Shown here: positions 1 through 12,618 of the stretch, in pieces | Numbering within the stretch: the first letter of the stretch is position 1 | How the letters are laid out: every line of letters begins with the position of its first letter | Source: Flaccisagitta enflata | Taxonomy: Eukaryota > Chaetognatha > Sagittoidea > Aphragmophora | DNA: 64,000 nt | Assembly (NCBI GenBank): GCA_965153355.1 | Contig: OZ231127.1 | Span: 75,826,001 to 75,890,000, forward strand | Direction of reading: 5' to 3' | The notes under the pieces: model-generated | The model's input: the letters and a program-made list of their open reading frames with translations, nothing else | Told to the model about the DNA's origin: nothing | The model's database searches: none | Program-made: the position numbers and the translations under genes

Positions 1-637
1 ATAACATATGTTTAATAATTGTTGTCCCAAAATACAATAACTGTCAAATCTAAATGGTGATAATAAGCAGCATGCAGATTTTTCCATCTGTAAGAGCTTG
101 AAGAAGATTCTCATTTTGTTTATGAATTTAATCTGGACTGCTTCAGACAAGATCATATAGGATCAAAAACAGTAAAAACATTCCTCATGCAAATCACGGC
201 AAAATTACCGGAAAAACCATACCAACTTCAGATGCCTGGCAAAGAGAGGAAAGAATGATGATCAAATGTGGATTTCACAACTAAACAGCTTACGAGCAGT
301 TCCTTGATTTGCCCATGGATCTTAATTGATTCCTCAAAGGGCAACCCCCTCAAAATTCAAACCAAAGTTATGAAAAAATGATGTTTAGGTATTGTTGGCT
401 GGTGGTCAAGTCGAAAATAAGTGACCGAATAAGGGCTAGATATAGAAAATGAATTGGAATATAATGGGAAACACATTACTGATATCCTATTTCAGAGATT
501 ATTTTTGTTTCGCTCAAGCAGTATTAAAACATGTTCTTTTGAAACATTACCGTCCCAATGATTAGTGTTTTGTGTTAAAAGTGCAACAACATCAATGGGC
601 AAGAAAATGATTTCTCACTCTTAATAGATAGAATAAA

Positions 638-800
638 ACAAGGCCGGATACATGGCCATCCAGTCGCGGACGGTTGGGCAGGAGCAGTAAAGCGAAAACC
701 GCTTGGAATACAAAAATGTGACGGACGGACCGACGGACCGACCTACCGACATACCGACCGACACGGCAAGGTGTAGAGTCGCGTGTCCGCGACTAAAAAT
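638..800 (+). mobile_element. AACAAG/hairpin element, GGAC-ended subtype (B)
   Basis: A short non-autonomous element starting ACAAGGCCGGATACATGG and ending in a hairpin at 777-794 (AGTCGCG paired with CGCGACT) followed by AAAA. The 5' subterminal motif AGTCGCGGAC is the exact reverse complement of the right hairpin arm GTCCGCGACT. The core carries GGACGGACCGAC repeats. No coding sequence is visible. Confidence 0.75.
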
Positions 801-1209
801 GGTAGATATATCAATACTTAGTGGTACAGTTAATGTTAAGTAAAACAGTTGGCTGTCAATCCTAATGCTTGAACGTCACCAGGAAGCAAGTTTATCGCGC
901 AATTGCTTGAATGGAATGGGGTGAGTTTCATCTACAGCCAAAAAAAAAACACCGGTGAGCGCCCCAAAAATCTCATACCTTTAGAGGCGAGGATCTTTAA
1001 GGCAAGTTAAAAGAAGCACAGATCTGCGCTGCGCAACTTTGATGTATTTATTTTAATTAAATTATTCATGTTTCAGAGATAGAAAGCTGTCGGGACAATG
1101 ATTGTTGTGCGGCTATACCCCTCCAATTTCAATTGGAGACTTGCCATTGAATATCCTAGTTCTAGCAACTCGTGCACTTCCCGGACGGATATTGAGACAA
1201 AATAGTCTA

Positions 1210-1621
1210 CCACGCGTATCAAAAAAAAAGACGCACTTTTAAATGGCTCATTTAGGCATAAATATTCAACAAAACTAATTAAAATCTTAGACCATTTTAA
1301 AGCCCTTTGAAAATACTTTCATTTGGCGCCAATCTGGCATTTCTATCTTTTTTCGTTTAGAAATGGCATTTGTTTGAGTAAAAATGTTGCCTGTCTCAGT
1401 TTTGCAATCCCTATGTAAAATGTGCATTTTAGCAAAATAGTGCTTCTCTTTGCAGAGCTCTAGCTCCTAAACCGTTTGAGATACAGACCTGGGGTTGGTC
1501 TAGAATGAAAGATTTTTTGAAAATCTTTAAAAATGACTGAACTAAAAATAGTTAAAATTATTTTTTTGATCTGTTTTATTCATATAAAAAAGGGTGCGTC
1601 TTTTTTTTTTGATACGCGTGG
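1210..1621. mobile_element. TA-flanked MITE, TIR CCACGCGTATC
   Basis: The two ends are inverted repeats of about 28 bp: CCACGCGTATCAAAAAAAAA at the left and its complement at the right. Both flanks carry TA (1208-1209 and 1622-1623), as expected for Tc1/mariner-type insertion. The interior is AT-rich with no transposase, so it is a non-autonomous derivative. Confidence 0.7.
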
Positions 1622-2551
1622 TAAACTGTATACAAGTGTTAATATGATAAAGCGTTCCACTAACCAGGCTTTGAAAAAGAATAGAGCTCAGATCCGCAAA
1701 CTGGGTAAGTTATGAGTGGCGTGGAACGTGACAAAAATCGATGGCAGAGCAGACGAGTTGAGTTGACCAATTTAGGAGTACCAATATGTAAAAAATATGT
1801 TTTGAATATTTCAAATATTATTAGGGAGTGTACTGTTATCTATTTTAGTTCATTAATGTTTTTGAATATCATTTGCTTTTTCTTGGGCTTCAATCTCTAA
1901 TTGATTGTGAATTGGTTTACTGCTCAATTCCTAATTCATTTCATCAGATTTGGTTGTTTTTTAATTTGGTATTGTCTAATTCAAAAATTAAATCTGACAG
2001 TTATCTTAACGTATCTATTATCTGACTTCTCCTGAAAACATTAGAATGACCTGCATATGAGGTAGTGGTAAATAGGGGGTTATAAACCCAAAATCATGAG
2101 TCATGTAATTAGTAGAATTATGGTACTCAATGATGGCAGTGATTCAACATTCAAGAGAAATCGAAAACATGTGCATCAGGCATTTAAATTATGGAAAAGC
2201 GGGAAACGGCGCTTCTCGGAAGTGTTTGTAATCTCCTTAATATTCTTTCATAGAAAAGCCATATGCTTCCCACATGCTTCTTCGAAGCTTGGATTTCAAC
2301 CCCTGAATTGTGCTTATTGGCACACCCGATCAGCCCATCGACCACCACCGACCATCAACGTCAATGACGGCCTTCACTCGATAACACTCGCTTGCACTAT
2401 CTCGCCATATCTCAATTTTTTTATCTCTCTGCCTCTCATTCTCTCTTCCACTCTTTTTGTCTATCTTCCTTGCTGTTTTTCGATTCTTTTTTCTTTTTTC
2501 GCTAACTTTTCCCTATTCGTCTTTTTTCCGTTTCTCTTTTTCTATTTCGTT

Positions 2552-2626
2552 CTTTCGTTCTTTCGTTCTTTCGTTCTTTCGTTCTTTCGTTCTTTCGTTC
2601 TTTTCTTCTTTCTTTCTTTCTTTTTT

Positions 2627-2718
<92 letters not shown>

Positions 2719-2750
2719 TTTTTCATTCTTTCTTTCTTTCTTTATTTTAA
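2552..2750. repeat. (TTTC)n microsatellite
   Basis: A tetranucleotide tract grading from TTCG to TTTC units. It produces several spurious open frames of Phe/Leu/Ser or Lys/Glu/Arg on the two strands. Confidence 0.95.
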
Positions 2751-2981
2751 ACTTACTACTTTTCACCAGTCAAAGGCGACGGACGCACACACACACAATA
2801 CTGCTTTGCGACGAAACTGCGTGGCCGCGGTGACACACTGTCAAAAGATTGTGAAAAGAGGAAAGGCGGGATAATAGAGCAGGAGACACGTATGTTTTTA
2901 ACAGGAGAACTGGGTGGTTTGAGTGAGGACAAGGGAGCGGACAGGAGGGAGAAGAAGGGCGAAGAAGAGGGGAGCAGGGCA

Positions 2982-3141
2982 TAGTGGTAGTTATCGAGCA
3001 ACGACGAAGCATATATCACCCAGGCCAGCTCAACCACCTAAAACCACCCAAATCAGCTACACAGTGGTAGTTATTGAGCAACGACGAAGCATATATCACC
3101 CAGGCCACCTCAACCACCTAAAACCACCCAAATCAGCTATA
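2982..3141 (+). repeat. Direct duplication of an 81-bp unit
   Basis: Two adjacent copies (2982-3062 and 3063-3141) differ at only a few positions. A GGGAGAGGTAGAGG-type short tandem follows at 3155-3240. No function is evident. Confidence 0.8.
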
Positions 3142-3498
3142 TGCAGGGGGAGGGCGAGGTAGAAGGGAGCAAGGGGTGGGAGAGGTAGAGGGGAGCAAGG
3201 GGTGGGAGAGGTAGAGGGGAGCAAGGGGAGGGAGAGGGTGAAAGTGCGGGAAAAATAGAGGAGTCACGTATGTTGGATGTTGAGGTGGGAGTGAGGGAGC
3301 TTCACTGAGGGTCAGTGTTGAGTGAAGACAAATGAGGAGGGGGAGGTAAAACTGAAGTAGCAATGGCAGTGAAGGAGTCGGAAAAAAGGAAAGAGATGTA
3401 GATAGGAGCACGGAAAAAAAGAAGCAAGAACGGATGAGCAGGAGGGATAACGGATAAGTAAGGGTAAGAATGGTCACAAAGTAAAAGGAGAGAAAAGT

Positions 3499-3499
<1 letters not shown>

Positions 3500-3549
<50 letters not shown>

Positions 3550-3550
3550 G

Positions 3551-3601
<51 letters not shown>

Positions 3602-3610
3602 GAAAGAAGA
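3500..3610. repeat. (GAAA)n microsatellite
   Basis: A nearly pure GAAA tract with a few GAGA interruptions, in a purine-rich stretch that extends from about 2.9 to 4.08 kb. Confidence 0.95.
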
Positions 3611-4026
3611 GGAGGATTGCGATCACGGATGATGGGGGAGCAAGAGAAAGAAGTGAATGAAGGGGTACGGTCAAGGAGGGAGGGAGAGATTATGTATTCG
3701 GGCTGAGGGTACAGTCAATTAAGAGAAGGACGGTCACCTAAGAAGAGGGAGAAAGAAAAGAAGGAAGTGAAATAAGAGGCTCAGTCTTGTAAAGGGAAGG
3801 AATATGTAAGGACGTGGGAGACGGACTACTTTCATTGAGGGGGAAAAGCGCAAGTAAGGGACAGGGTGCAGTCAATGAGTGGGAAGGAGAAAAAGAAGTT
3901 GGAAAAAGGGTGCGATCACGTACGGTTTTTCCTAATCCTAAAGTAATGAGAAAAGGATCTAAAGGGTCACAAAGGGTCACTTTCTCACGCAATGAGTTTA
4001 TGACCGCCGAACCGAGAGACCAGCAC

Positions 4027-4028
<2 letters not shown>

Positions 4029-4081
<53 letters not shown>
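4029..4081. repeat. (GA)n microsatellite
   Basis: A pure GA dinucleotide tract of about 26 units. Confidence 0.95.
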
Positions 4082-4084
<3 letters not shown>

Positions 4085-4982
4085 CAATGCAAACAGATTT
4101 AAAAGTGAAGAGGTGTGGAGAAATTGCGTTTCTTCGCTTCATAGTCATGAAGCAGACTGTGCACTTTAAGATATAATTTTTTTTTCCATTTGTGTTAGAA
4201 CAAAAACCAGCGGCTTGAGGAGTAAGACAATTTACTGCCATGATAAAACCTAAAACGGATGGGTGTAGGGTCAGAAAGATTTGCAATGGTAAATGTACGC
4301 TGGTCAGGATGCCTAGGATGGTGTGATTGAGTTCTTTTTTTTTTTCTAAAAAGCTCTTAGATGAGTCACTGTGCGACTTCACAATCCACATGTGGTAATC
4401 CAATTGAAATTGTAATGTATTCCTTTTAAAATGGTTCTCAAATAATCAGAAATTTGTACAGCGGCTAAATTAAAAGCATTTCAAAACAGGTCGCCCAAGG
4501 GCTATATGTGGTCAGCAAAACCCATTGCTTGGCATGGTTGTGAATCAGAATTGGGAAAGCAGGGCAGCCCAAATAGGAAAATAAACTAAGGTGCAATGAA
4601 TTACCATTCTAGGCATCCTCACCGGTGCATATGGTAATAAAACTATGAAAGACAAAACACATTAACTCTGCCCTAATCTATCTGCTGCACAGACAAAATC
4701 ACCAGAATAGACGCCCACAGATGACAATGATAAAGAAAAGTCAATATTCGAAAGAAGCCTACGTGATGTCATGACTGATTAACTCGGATTCATGGGCCAT
4801 GAGTAGGACTTGACCTCTCTCGAGGCGAAAATCAAAGAAAACTGTTCTAAAAATAGATTCAATCACGATCTGAACAGATATGGATTACGATGCTATGGGT
4901 TATGATGAGGTGTGCTCGCGGGCCAAAAGGCCGTGAAATGATGTAAGATCTTGATGAAGACTGATGGATACTTGTTACGTGT

Positions 4983-5138
<156 letters not shown>

Positions 5139-6009
5139 GTTTGTTTGTTTGCTACAATTCCATACAGTTGCAGGGACTTTTTTTCACATTTTCTTTTTCA
5201 CTCCAAAAGATTATCCAAGTAAATCCCTGCAAAGCCCAAAAAGCGAAAAGTTCACCTGAATTCAAGAAATTTTCTTGAAAAACAAAAAGGGATTGTTTGT
5301 GTTTAGAGAGACTGAATGATAATAGAGAAAGAGATTGAAAATACAAAGGGGGAATAGAGAGGATACGACACGCTCGGCACGATCGCGCGATATTTTTGTC
5401 AGACATATTTTTGCATTAATCTTGGGATATCCCTTCAAAGTATCGCTTTCCTCTGCTAATTCTGAGCAGTGATCACATCAATTCGCTCTTACAACCCATA
5501 TTTGTGGCAGGGATACGCTTTATAAACGACAAACCGAGAAAAACAGAGGGAATTGGAAATCATTTTACTGGAAATTGAGTGATAAAAGTTGAGAGGAGGT
5601 TCCACGGAAAATTCTTAGTCTGGTTCAAAACGATTTTTGTTGCATTTCCAAGAACATGGCTTCCTTCTTACATGTCTTTAGTAGAGGGCCATGTTGTTAT
5701 ATTTTTGATTAAGTCATTTTCTATATAAATTAAGAGTTTTCTGTGAGGCTAGTCAAGTGATAAAGATAATTTTTTTCAGAAAAGTTGTATTTTTATTTTT
5801 TAACGCATATTCATACCTTTCACACTATAAAAAACATCCCTATGATATTTCCATGCAGATTTTCAACGAAAGTACACATCCACACACTCTGAGTAGCTCA
5901 ACGAAAGTGTCTGATCGATTTATTTACTGAGTGAGAAACTGACTGTGGCAGTGAAAATCTTGTATTAAAAAAAACGTGTCATAAGAAGAAGAAGAAAAAG
6001 AGAAAAACA

Positions 6010-6147
6010 AATCAGCAAAATGGACAAACAAACCAACAAATAAACCAACAACAAAAATAAACAAGCAAAAAAAAAACAAACGAATAAAAAAAGATAAAAA
6101 CAAACAAATAAACAAAAAAACAAACAAACAAACAAACAAACAAAAAG
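6010..6147. repeat. CAAA-rich simple repeat
   Basis: Degenerate CAAA/AAAC units immediately upstream of an AACAAG/hairpin element that begins at 6152. Confidence 0.85.
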
Positions 6148-6151
6148 GAAA

Positions 6152-6466
6152 AACAAGGCCAGATACACGGCTACCCGAGTCGCGTGTGGGTGGGCAGGGG
6201 CCGTATTTGAGGTCATTTCATCATTTGGGCAGGAGCAGTGAGGCCAGAGACTCAAAAAAAAAAAAAAAAGTAAATTGTGACGCGGACGGACGGACAGATG
6301 GACGGACGGACGGACGGACGGACGGACGGACGGACGGACGGACGGACGGACGGACGGACGGACGGTCGGACGGACGGACGGACGGACGGACGGACGGACG
6401 GACGGACGGACGGATGGAAGGACCGACAAGGCGGGGTGTAGAGTCGCGTAGCACGCGACTAAAAAG
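6152..6466 (+). mobile_element. AACAAG/hairpin element (A subtype) with expanded GGAC core
   Basis: Begins AACAAGGCCAGATACACGG. It carries AGTCGCGTGT near the 5' end, then an expanded (GGAC)n tract at 6284-6414, and ends with a 19-nt hairpin at 6442-6460 (AGTCGCGT/GCACGCGACT) followed by AAAAA. It is the longest copy in the window because of the GGAC expansion. No open frame other than repeat-derived ones. Confidence 0.85.
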
Positions 6467-7034
6467 GGAAAGGAAATGTTAGCTCTAAGGCAGCAAATGG
6501 TTAGCTGTACCCGTACCCTGCTTAAAAAAAATTTGTGATTACTATTGAGGGGGGCATGGCAGAGTACTTAGAAACAGGACTCGAGGCCAAGATTTAGGGA
6601 TCAAGGCTACAAAAGTAATCTTTCTCAAAAATTTGGGCTACAAGGCTGGGTTTCAGACCTCTCAAAGGGGAACCAAAAAAAAAAAAAAAAAAGAGGAAAT
6701 GACTTCATGAGTGAGAAAGCGTAGGTCAACGGCCCTTCCGAGGCCGCTGCACAAAGGAATTAGAAGCATACAGATTGCAAATGAGTTTCAATAAGATTTC
6801 CTATGAAGATTTCCTCGCTTAGCGGATTAGCAATAAATCTGTTTCATTAATCATTAATCAATTTTTGAATATTGCGTGAGAAAATCTTGCATGCAACGAC
6901 CGTGAAGAAGAAGTGAATTAAATCAAAAGAAGTGATAAACGTAAATGATGATGAGAAGAGTTCACGTTGACAACGATGACAATTCCTGATGAGAACAATT
7001 GCTGATGAGAGCAGTTTATGTGTTCATGTCATAT

Positions 7035-8965
7035 CATGAAGTCTTGTGGTCTTGTGGTCATTTGCCGTGGCCGCATTACTTCATACAGTGGGGTTCGTGG
7101 AATAACAGCCTAAACTGGAGGATGGTACAGGGTGTTTCACATCAAATTACACGAAAGAAAACATTGCCATTTGACTTTGACTCGTCATAAATCAATTCTG
7201 AAAAAAAATTTTGTAGAAAAATAGTTCCAATTTTTTGTAGAAAAATTTCATAGACCTGGGCGGAAAATTTTGACCACTAACCCAATTTGAATTACAGTCA
7301 ATTTTCAGTCCAATAATGAAAAAATATTAAAATTGATTATTTCTAAACAATTCTTTTTGTTTTTATACTTCTTTTTTTCATTTGATAGTTTAGATCATAT
7401 AATTTGACAAAAAAAAATAAACAGAATTTTACTGGCATTGATTCAATGTTTCTCTGTAAATATCAAGAAATGAGCGTTTGAACTGGGATTGATTCAATGT
7501 TTCTCTGTAAATATCAAGAAATGAGCGTTTGAACTGGGCAGCGCTAACATCAGAAACAGCAACATAAAAAAAGGACATCAACAAAAGCATAAACGACAGC
7601 GTCAATGATGGCAACAGCCACAGCGACAGCCGCGGTGACAGCCGCAGCGACAGCTGCGGTGACAGCTGCGGCGGCAGCTGCGGCGATATTAGCGGCGACA
7701 GCTGAGGCGATGGCTGCGGCGACAGCTGCGGCGACAGCTGCGGCGACAGCGGCGGCGACAGCAGCGGCGACAGCTGCAGAGTTACATGCAGCAACAACAA
7801 CGGCAATAGCTGCGTTGACACCAAAAACACTGATGTCTTCAGCAACAACTCTTTCAACAATGACAATGACAACAACAGCGACAAAATAGGCAATATCAGC
7901 AACAACGACAATGACAACGACTATGACAACATCAACTCAGTGGAGTTAGTTTGTAAATTGGAATCGATTGGGACTGGCATAATCTACAAATCTAAGCATA
8001 TCAACTTGTGAAGGCGTGAAGAAAAACAAATATTATTAATTTCGTTCAAAATTTTTGTACTGGTAGCAACCACTACTATCTTGCTAAAACAAGATAGTAG
8101 TTATGGACTCTCCGGGGTCTGCTTTGGTTGCTATACTTTATATTATATTATATTCACCACTTTTTGTCTCTCCAAAATCTAAAGATTATTATGAATTGAT
8201 ATAGAGAACAGATTTCTCAACTCAGCTCTATGAAATTTGGGGACAAAAAATTGGAACAATTTTTCTGCATGAAATTTTTTTCAGAATTGATCTACCCTGT
8301 TTCAAAGTAAAATGGCAACGTTTTCTTTGGTGTAATTTGATGTGAAACACACTGTATCTAAGTGTCTTAATTTCACTTTACAAATTTGATATTTGAAATA
8401 TAAGTTATTCAATTGATGCTTTTGTTCCTGAGTTTTTTGGTCGCTATGGAAACCAAAATTATTTTTTCAAACATTTATGATTACTAGAATATCAATATTT
8501 TGACTAATATTATTAGGGAACATTGCTCAGAATTAAATTTGCTAAAACTTTCCCACAGTATGTTCTGTAAGAATATTGCTCGTTTGGCTGTTGCTAGGGG
8601 GCATCACACCTAGCAACCGCTAAATGATGATTCCTAGCAACGGCCAAATGAGCAATATTCTTACAGAACAAATAGTGGGAAAGTTGTAGCAAATTTGATT
8701 CTGAGCAATGTTCCCTGATCATATTTGTCAAAATAGTGATATTCTAGCAGTTATAAATGTTCAAAGAATTAATTTTGGTTTCTGTAGCAACCGAAAAACT
8801 CAGGGACAAAAGCATTGATTGAACAACTTATATTTCAAATATCAAGTTTGGCAAATGAAATTAAGACACCTAAATACCTTCCTCCAGTTTAGGCTGTTAT
8901 GCCACGAACACCACTTTAACTACAAGATGGTCAAGACCAAGTGACATGACCACATTGTGGTCTGA
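7035..8965. mobile_element. Foldback element I, interrupted by a nested MITE
   Basis: A large inverted repeat. The left end near 7090 (TTCGTGGAATAACAGCCTAA) is complementary to the right end near 8905, and the arms at 8356-8600 and 8620-8890 pair around a centre near 8610 containing CTAGCAACCGCTAAATGATG. A 1.2-kb MITE at 7128-8354 splits the left arm. A second member of the family lies at 18.55-21.37 kb. No coding capacity is seen. Confidence 0.75.
7128..8354. mobile_element. Nested MITE with long TIRs and TA target duplication
   Basis: Starts CAGGGTGTTTCACATC and ends in the complement (GATGTGAAACACACTG), with TIR similarity continuing for about 150 bp. TA flanks both sides (7126-7127 and 8355-8356). 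The opposite arm of the host foldback carries the uninterrupted site with one TA. Inside are a perfect 51-bp tandem duplication (7437-7487, 7488-7538), an imperfect GCGACAGCT repeat (about 7600-7790) and a short palindrome near 8068-8106. No transposase is recognisable. Confidence 0.8.
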
Positions 8966-9094
8966 AGTGGCAGTATCTTGTGACTTTTCTTTTCCTTCCA
9001 AATCAAGATTCTCATCTGAGTAAACCAAAAAACAGTAGTAAACAACTAAATAAACAAGCAATTAGATAAACAAAAAATTAGATCAACGAATGAA

Positions 9095-9242
9095 CAAATA
9101 AACAATCAAACAAACAAACAATCAAACAAACAAACAAACAAACAAACATACAAACAAACAAACAAACAAACAAACAAACAAACAAACAAACAAAAAAACA
9201 AACAAACAAACAAACATATAAACAAACAAACAAACAAACAAG
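9095..9242. repeat. (CAAA)n microsatellite
   Basis: A long CAAA/CAAAC tract with a few CATA interruptions. Confidence 0.95.
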
Positions 9243-9819
9243 ACAAACTGAATAAAGCCAACAAGCAAACAGAATTGTATAAATTTATTTGTCTTTGAAC
9301 GTGACCATGCAACTCATGCACACTCATTTTTCGAAAATGATTGTAGACCAGAACTTTATAGACGCACGTGCACTATGACACAAAGCATGCACCCTCGCAT
9401 CTACATGTGCATTCATTTTTGCATGCAAACGTGACAAAATAAAAACGCGGTGGATAGCTTTTTAATTACCCACATGGCGCGCATGGAATTAAATCATTCC
9501 CATTCAATTAAAGGATTTGTTTTCCGATATGATAGACCAAAACAAATACGGGTAAAAAAATAATTAGAAAAAATGAAATGAAAATGAAATAGAAATCGGA
9601 AAAAAGAAGAAAAAATAAAGATGAAAAAGTATTCTTTGACTTGGAGAGAGTTCGAGATAACGACGACGACAGACGTTTTGAAGAATGCTGAAAACAGAAA
9701 TGGAATCAGGTGGCACATCTGGTTATTAATGGCGAGAACTTTATACAAAGAACTTAGTATTGAAAACTCCGTTATACAGATTTCATTCATTCATGTATTT
9801 GCATTCTGATATGTGTCTA

Positions 9820-10189
9820 TTTAGGCGCGTGCACGCGACTCTACAACCCGCTTTGTCCGTCCGACCGTCCGTCCGTCGGTCCGTCGGTCAAAATTTACTT
9901 TTTTTACTTCTTTTAATCATTTGTAGTCATTTTAGGTCATTTTTAGTCATTCTAATTCATTCTAAGTCATTCAAAGTCATTTTAAGTCATTCTAAGTTAA
10001 ATTGAGTCACTTAAGTCAATTTGGTCAATTCATCAATTAAACATTATGCCTTCCTAAGTCATTCTTAAGTCACTCTTAAGTCATTCTTAAGTCATTATAC
10101 CTTTAAGTCATCATGAGTCATTTAAAGTCAATTTGACTCATCCTAAGTTATCTATGTCCCCCGCGCAACTTATAGGTGTTGGACTTGTT
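9820..10189 (-). mobile_element. AACAAG/hairpin element, AGTCATT-repeat subtype
   Basis: On the - strand it begins AACAAGTCCAACACCTATAA and ends in a hairpin at about 9823-9840 (GGCGCG/CGCGACT, one mismatch) after a GGAC-type core. Between lies an imperfect AAGTCATTCT tandem (9905-10150). A + strand member with the same 5' sequence and AGAATGACTT tandem is at 43464-43694, which identifies this as a distinct subtype. Confidence 0.7.
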
Positions 10190-10262
10190 ATCTATGAAAA
10201 GAGAATAATCTAGCAGAATGATTATAAGAAATTGTTTGACCTGTGAAGCTGTTAGGATTGGG

Positions 10263-10403
<141 letters not shown>

Positions 10404-10782
10404 CGCTCCTGTTAATGATATAGAGATGTTATTTCAGTTTACCTCATTGGATATATTCTAACAAACGATAACAAATTCACGTTGGGAAAGAAAACCGAGT
10501 TGATAGGTGAAAACAAAAGAAATGTCAAGAGAAAAAAAAATCCAAACAAAATGAATGAGTGGGAATCTAAAAGTGAAACAACAAAATAATAAAAAAGGGA
10601 AAAAAAGAGAGAAAATGAAAGCGAGAGGAAAAGTGGGAAACAAAAAATACCCAAGTGGAAAAAAAAACGCACATGGGAAATACCTCAGGCTTGGCATCGA
10701 CTTCGACAACATATAAACTAGAGTTTTCAGAAAAGGCGAAAAAAATTTATTTGATATTCGGAAATATCAAGGAAAAGTAAGA

Positions 10783-10883
<101 letters not shown>

Positions 10884-11091
10884 TAAGAGAGACAGGCAGA
10901 GTGAGACCGCGACTGACAAACAAAATAGGGGGATCCTATTTAGAAAAGCGCAAACTCAGCGCAGCGACAGATCCCTCTCTGTAGACAGTACCGTTCTCTC
11001 TTCCTCTCTCTCGTATATGCCGCTGTCGAGTGATTTCATCTGTATGTGATTTCATCTGTATGTGATATCGAGATTTGTTTCGGTTTTATAG

Positions 11092-12523
11092 GTGGCGCTT
11101 CATCGGCAAAAGCAAATCCAGCAGAAATTTGGCCCGGACCAAATTCGATTCGTTACAAAGTCATTCCCACTAAAACACCCACAACGACAATGACGACAAC
11201 GACGACAATAGCAACGGCGTCTATGGCATCGACAGAGACCTCGATGATGACAAATGAAATGTCAACGGCTGTGTCACTTTCGCCTTTGGTACCAGAGCTA
11301 GTCTCATCCTTGATTGCGGTAGAAGCAGATGCAGTATCCGTCGTGGCTCCGACGGAGGCGGCTGCATCTTTACCGATTACGGTAGCGACTGAAACCGCAA
11401 ATGCCGCTGAAGCTGCTTCCTCCGCGTCAACGCTGCTTCTGGCGTCTGAAGCTGCTGCTGCTGCGTCAACAACCTCTTCATCATCGCTTTCATCGTTTCA
11501 ACGCCAGCTCACGGCTCCATCGCCTTCGTCTACCCCGCCTTACGTCATTTCACTCTCAACGCCATTTACGACGCAGCAACGGCAGTGGCAGAATCAGCAA
11601 TATCAACAATTTCATAAAATACATCAGCAAAATCAACAGCATCATATACAGCAACAGCAACGGCTGAGAGAGCTTCATCAGGTTAAACCACAAGTCTTGC
11701 ATCAGCTACCACTTGACGGCTCACATCAACTTACAGAGCTTCAACCACAACAACAACAACAACAACAGCAGCAGCAGCAGCCCCATCAATATCAGCGAGA
11801 CTCTTCTGTAATAGGCTCGCCAATCATGGAAGCAATCGGCCGCACTGGTCGGGATTCTTCCTCTCCCCTTTCCTCCTCCTCCATCTTATCATCATCATCA
11901 TCATCCTCATCATCATCATCATCATCATCCCCTCCTTCCTCCTTAGCACAATCTAGAGTTAATTTCCCTACCAAAATCAACCTCACAACAAGCACAAAAT
12001 ATCGGCCGGGGGCTTCCGCCATCGTAGGTTTTTCTTCCTCCTCCTCTTCCTCCTCTTCCTCCTTTTCCTCTTCCTCCTCCTACTCAGCCTCATCGCTTGC
12101 GGCCTCCTTCGCTGCCTTGTCTGACGACGTTAGAAATCAAATTCAAAATATAAAACTTGAATTAGGAAATTCTTTTATCAACTCTGCGAGATCCTCTCAG
12201 CGGAGACAACAACAACAACCTTTACACCCAACGCTTCACCAACAACACCAACAACAAAATCCTCAATGGGGGAGCAGATCCCATTATGAAGAGGAAGATA
12301 GGGGGACAGTAGGCGGTGGAGATGAGGAGAAAAGAAAAGGGGAATTGACGAGAGAAGGCATAGAACGAACGGGAAGTGAGGGAAGAGAGACCGAAGAGGT
12401 TGGAGAAAGAAGGAGAAAAGAAGGGAGAGGAAGGAAAAAATGGGATAATGGAGGAAGGATAAGGATCAACAAAAACAATAATAACAACAACAACAACAAC
12501 AGACGACTGAAGAACTTACGGCG

Positions 12524-12618
<95 letters not shown>

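Noticed and set aside
638-800. Hairpin elements as Helitrons
   Set aside because: Helitrons end in CTRR with the hairpin about 10 bases upstream and start with TC. Here the hairpin is at the very end and the start is AACAAG. A distant relation is not excluded.
2096-2833. Open frames of Phe/Leu/Ser or Lys/Glu/Arg
   Set aside because: Produced by (TTTC)n; several frames on both strands are open at once. The same applies at 3474-3674 and 57853-58429.
6284-6414. CRISPR-like array
   Set aside because: Uniform tetranucleotide tract without spacers, in animal DNA.
5965-6482. Arg/Pro/Ser or Gly/Arg/Thr/Asp repeat proteins
   Set aside because: They are translations of (GGAC)n inside hairpin elements; the same appears at 16.5-16.8 and 52.4-52.8 kb.
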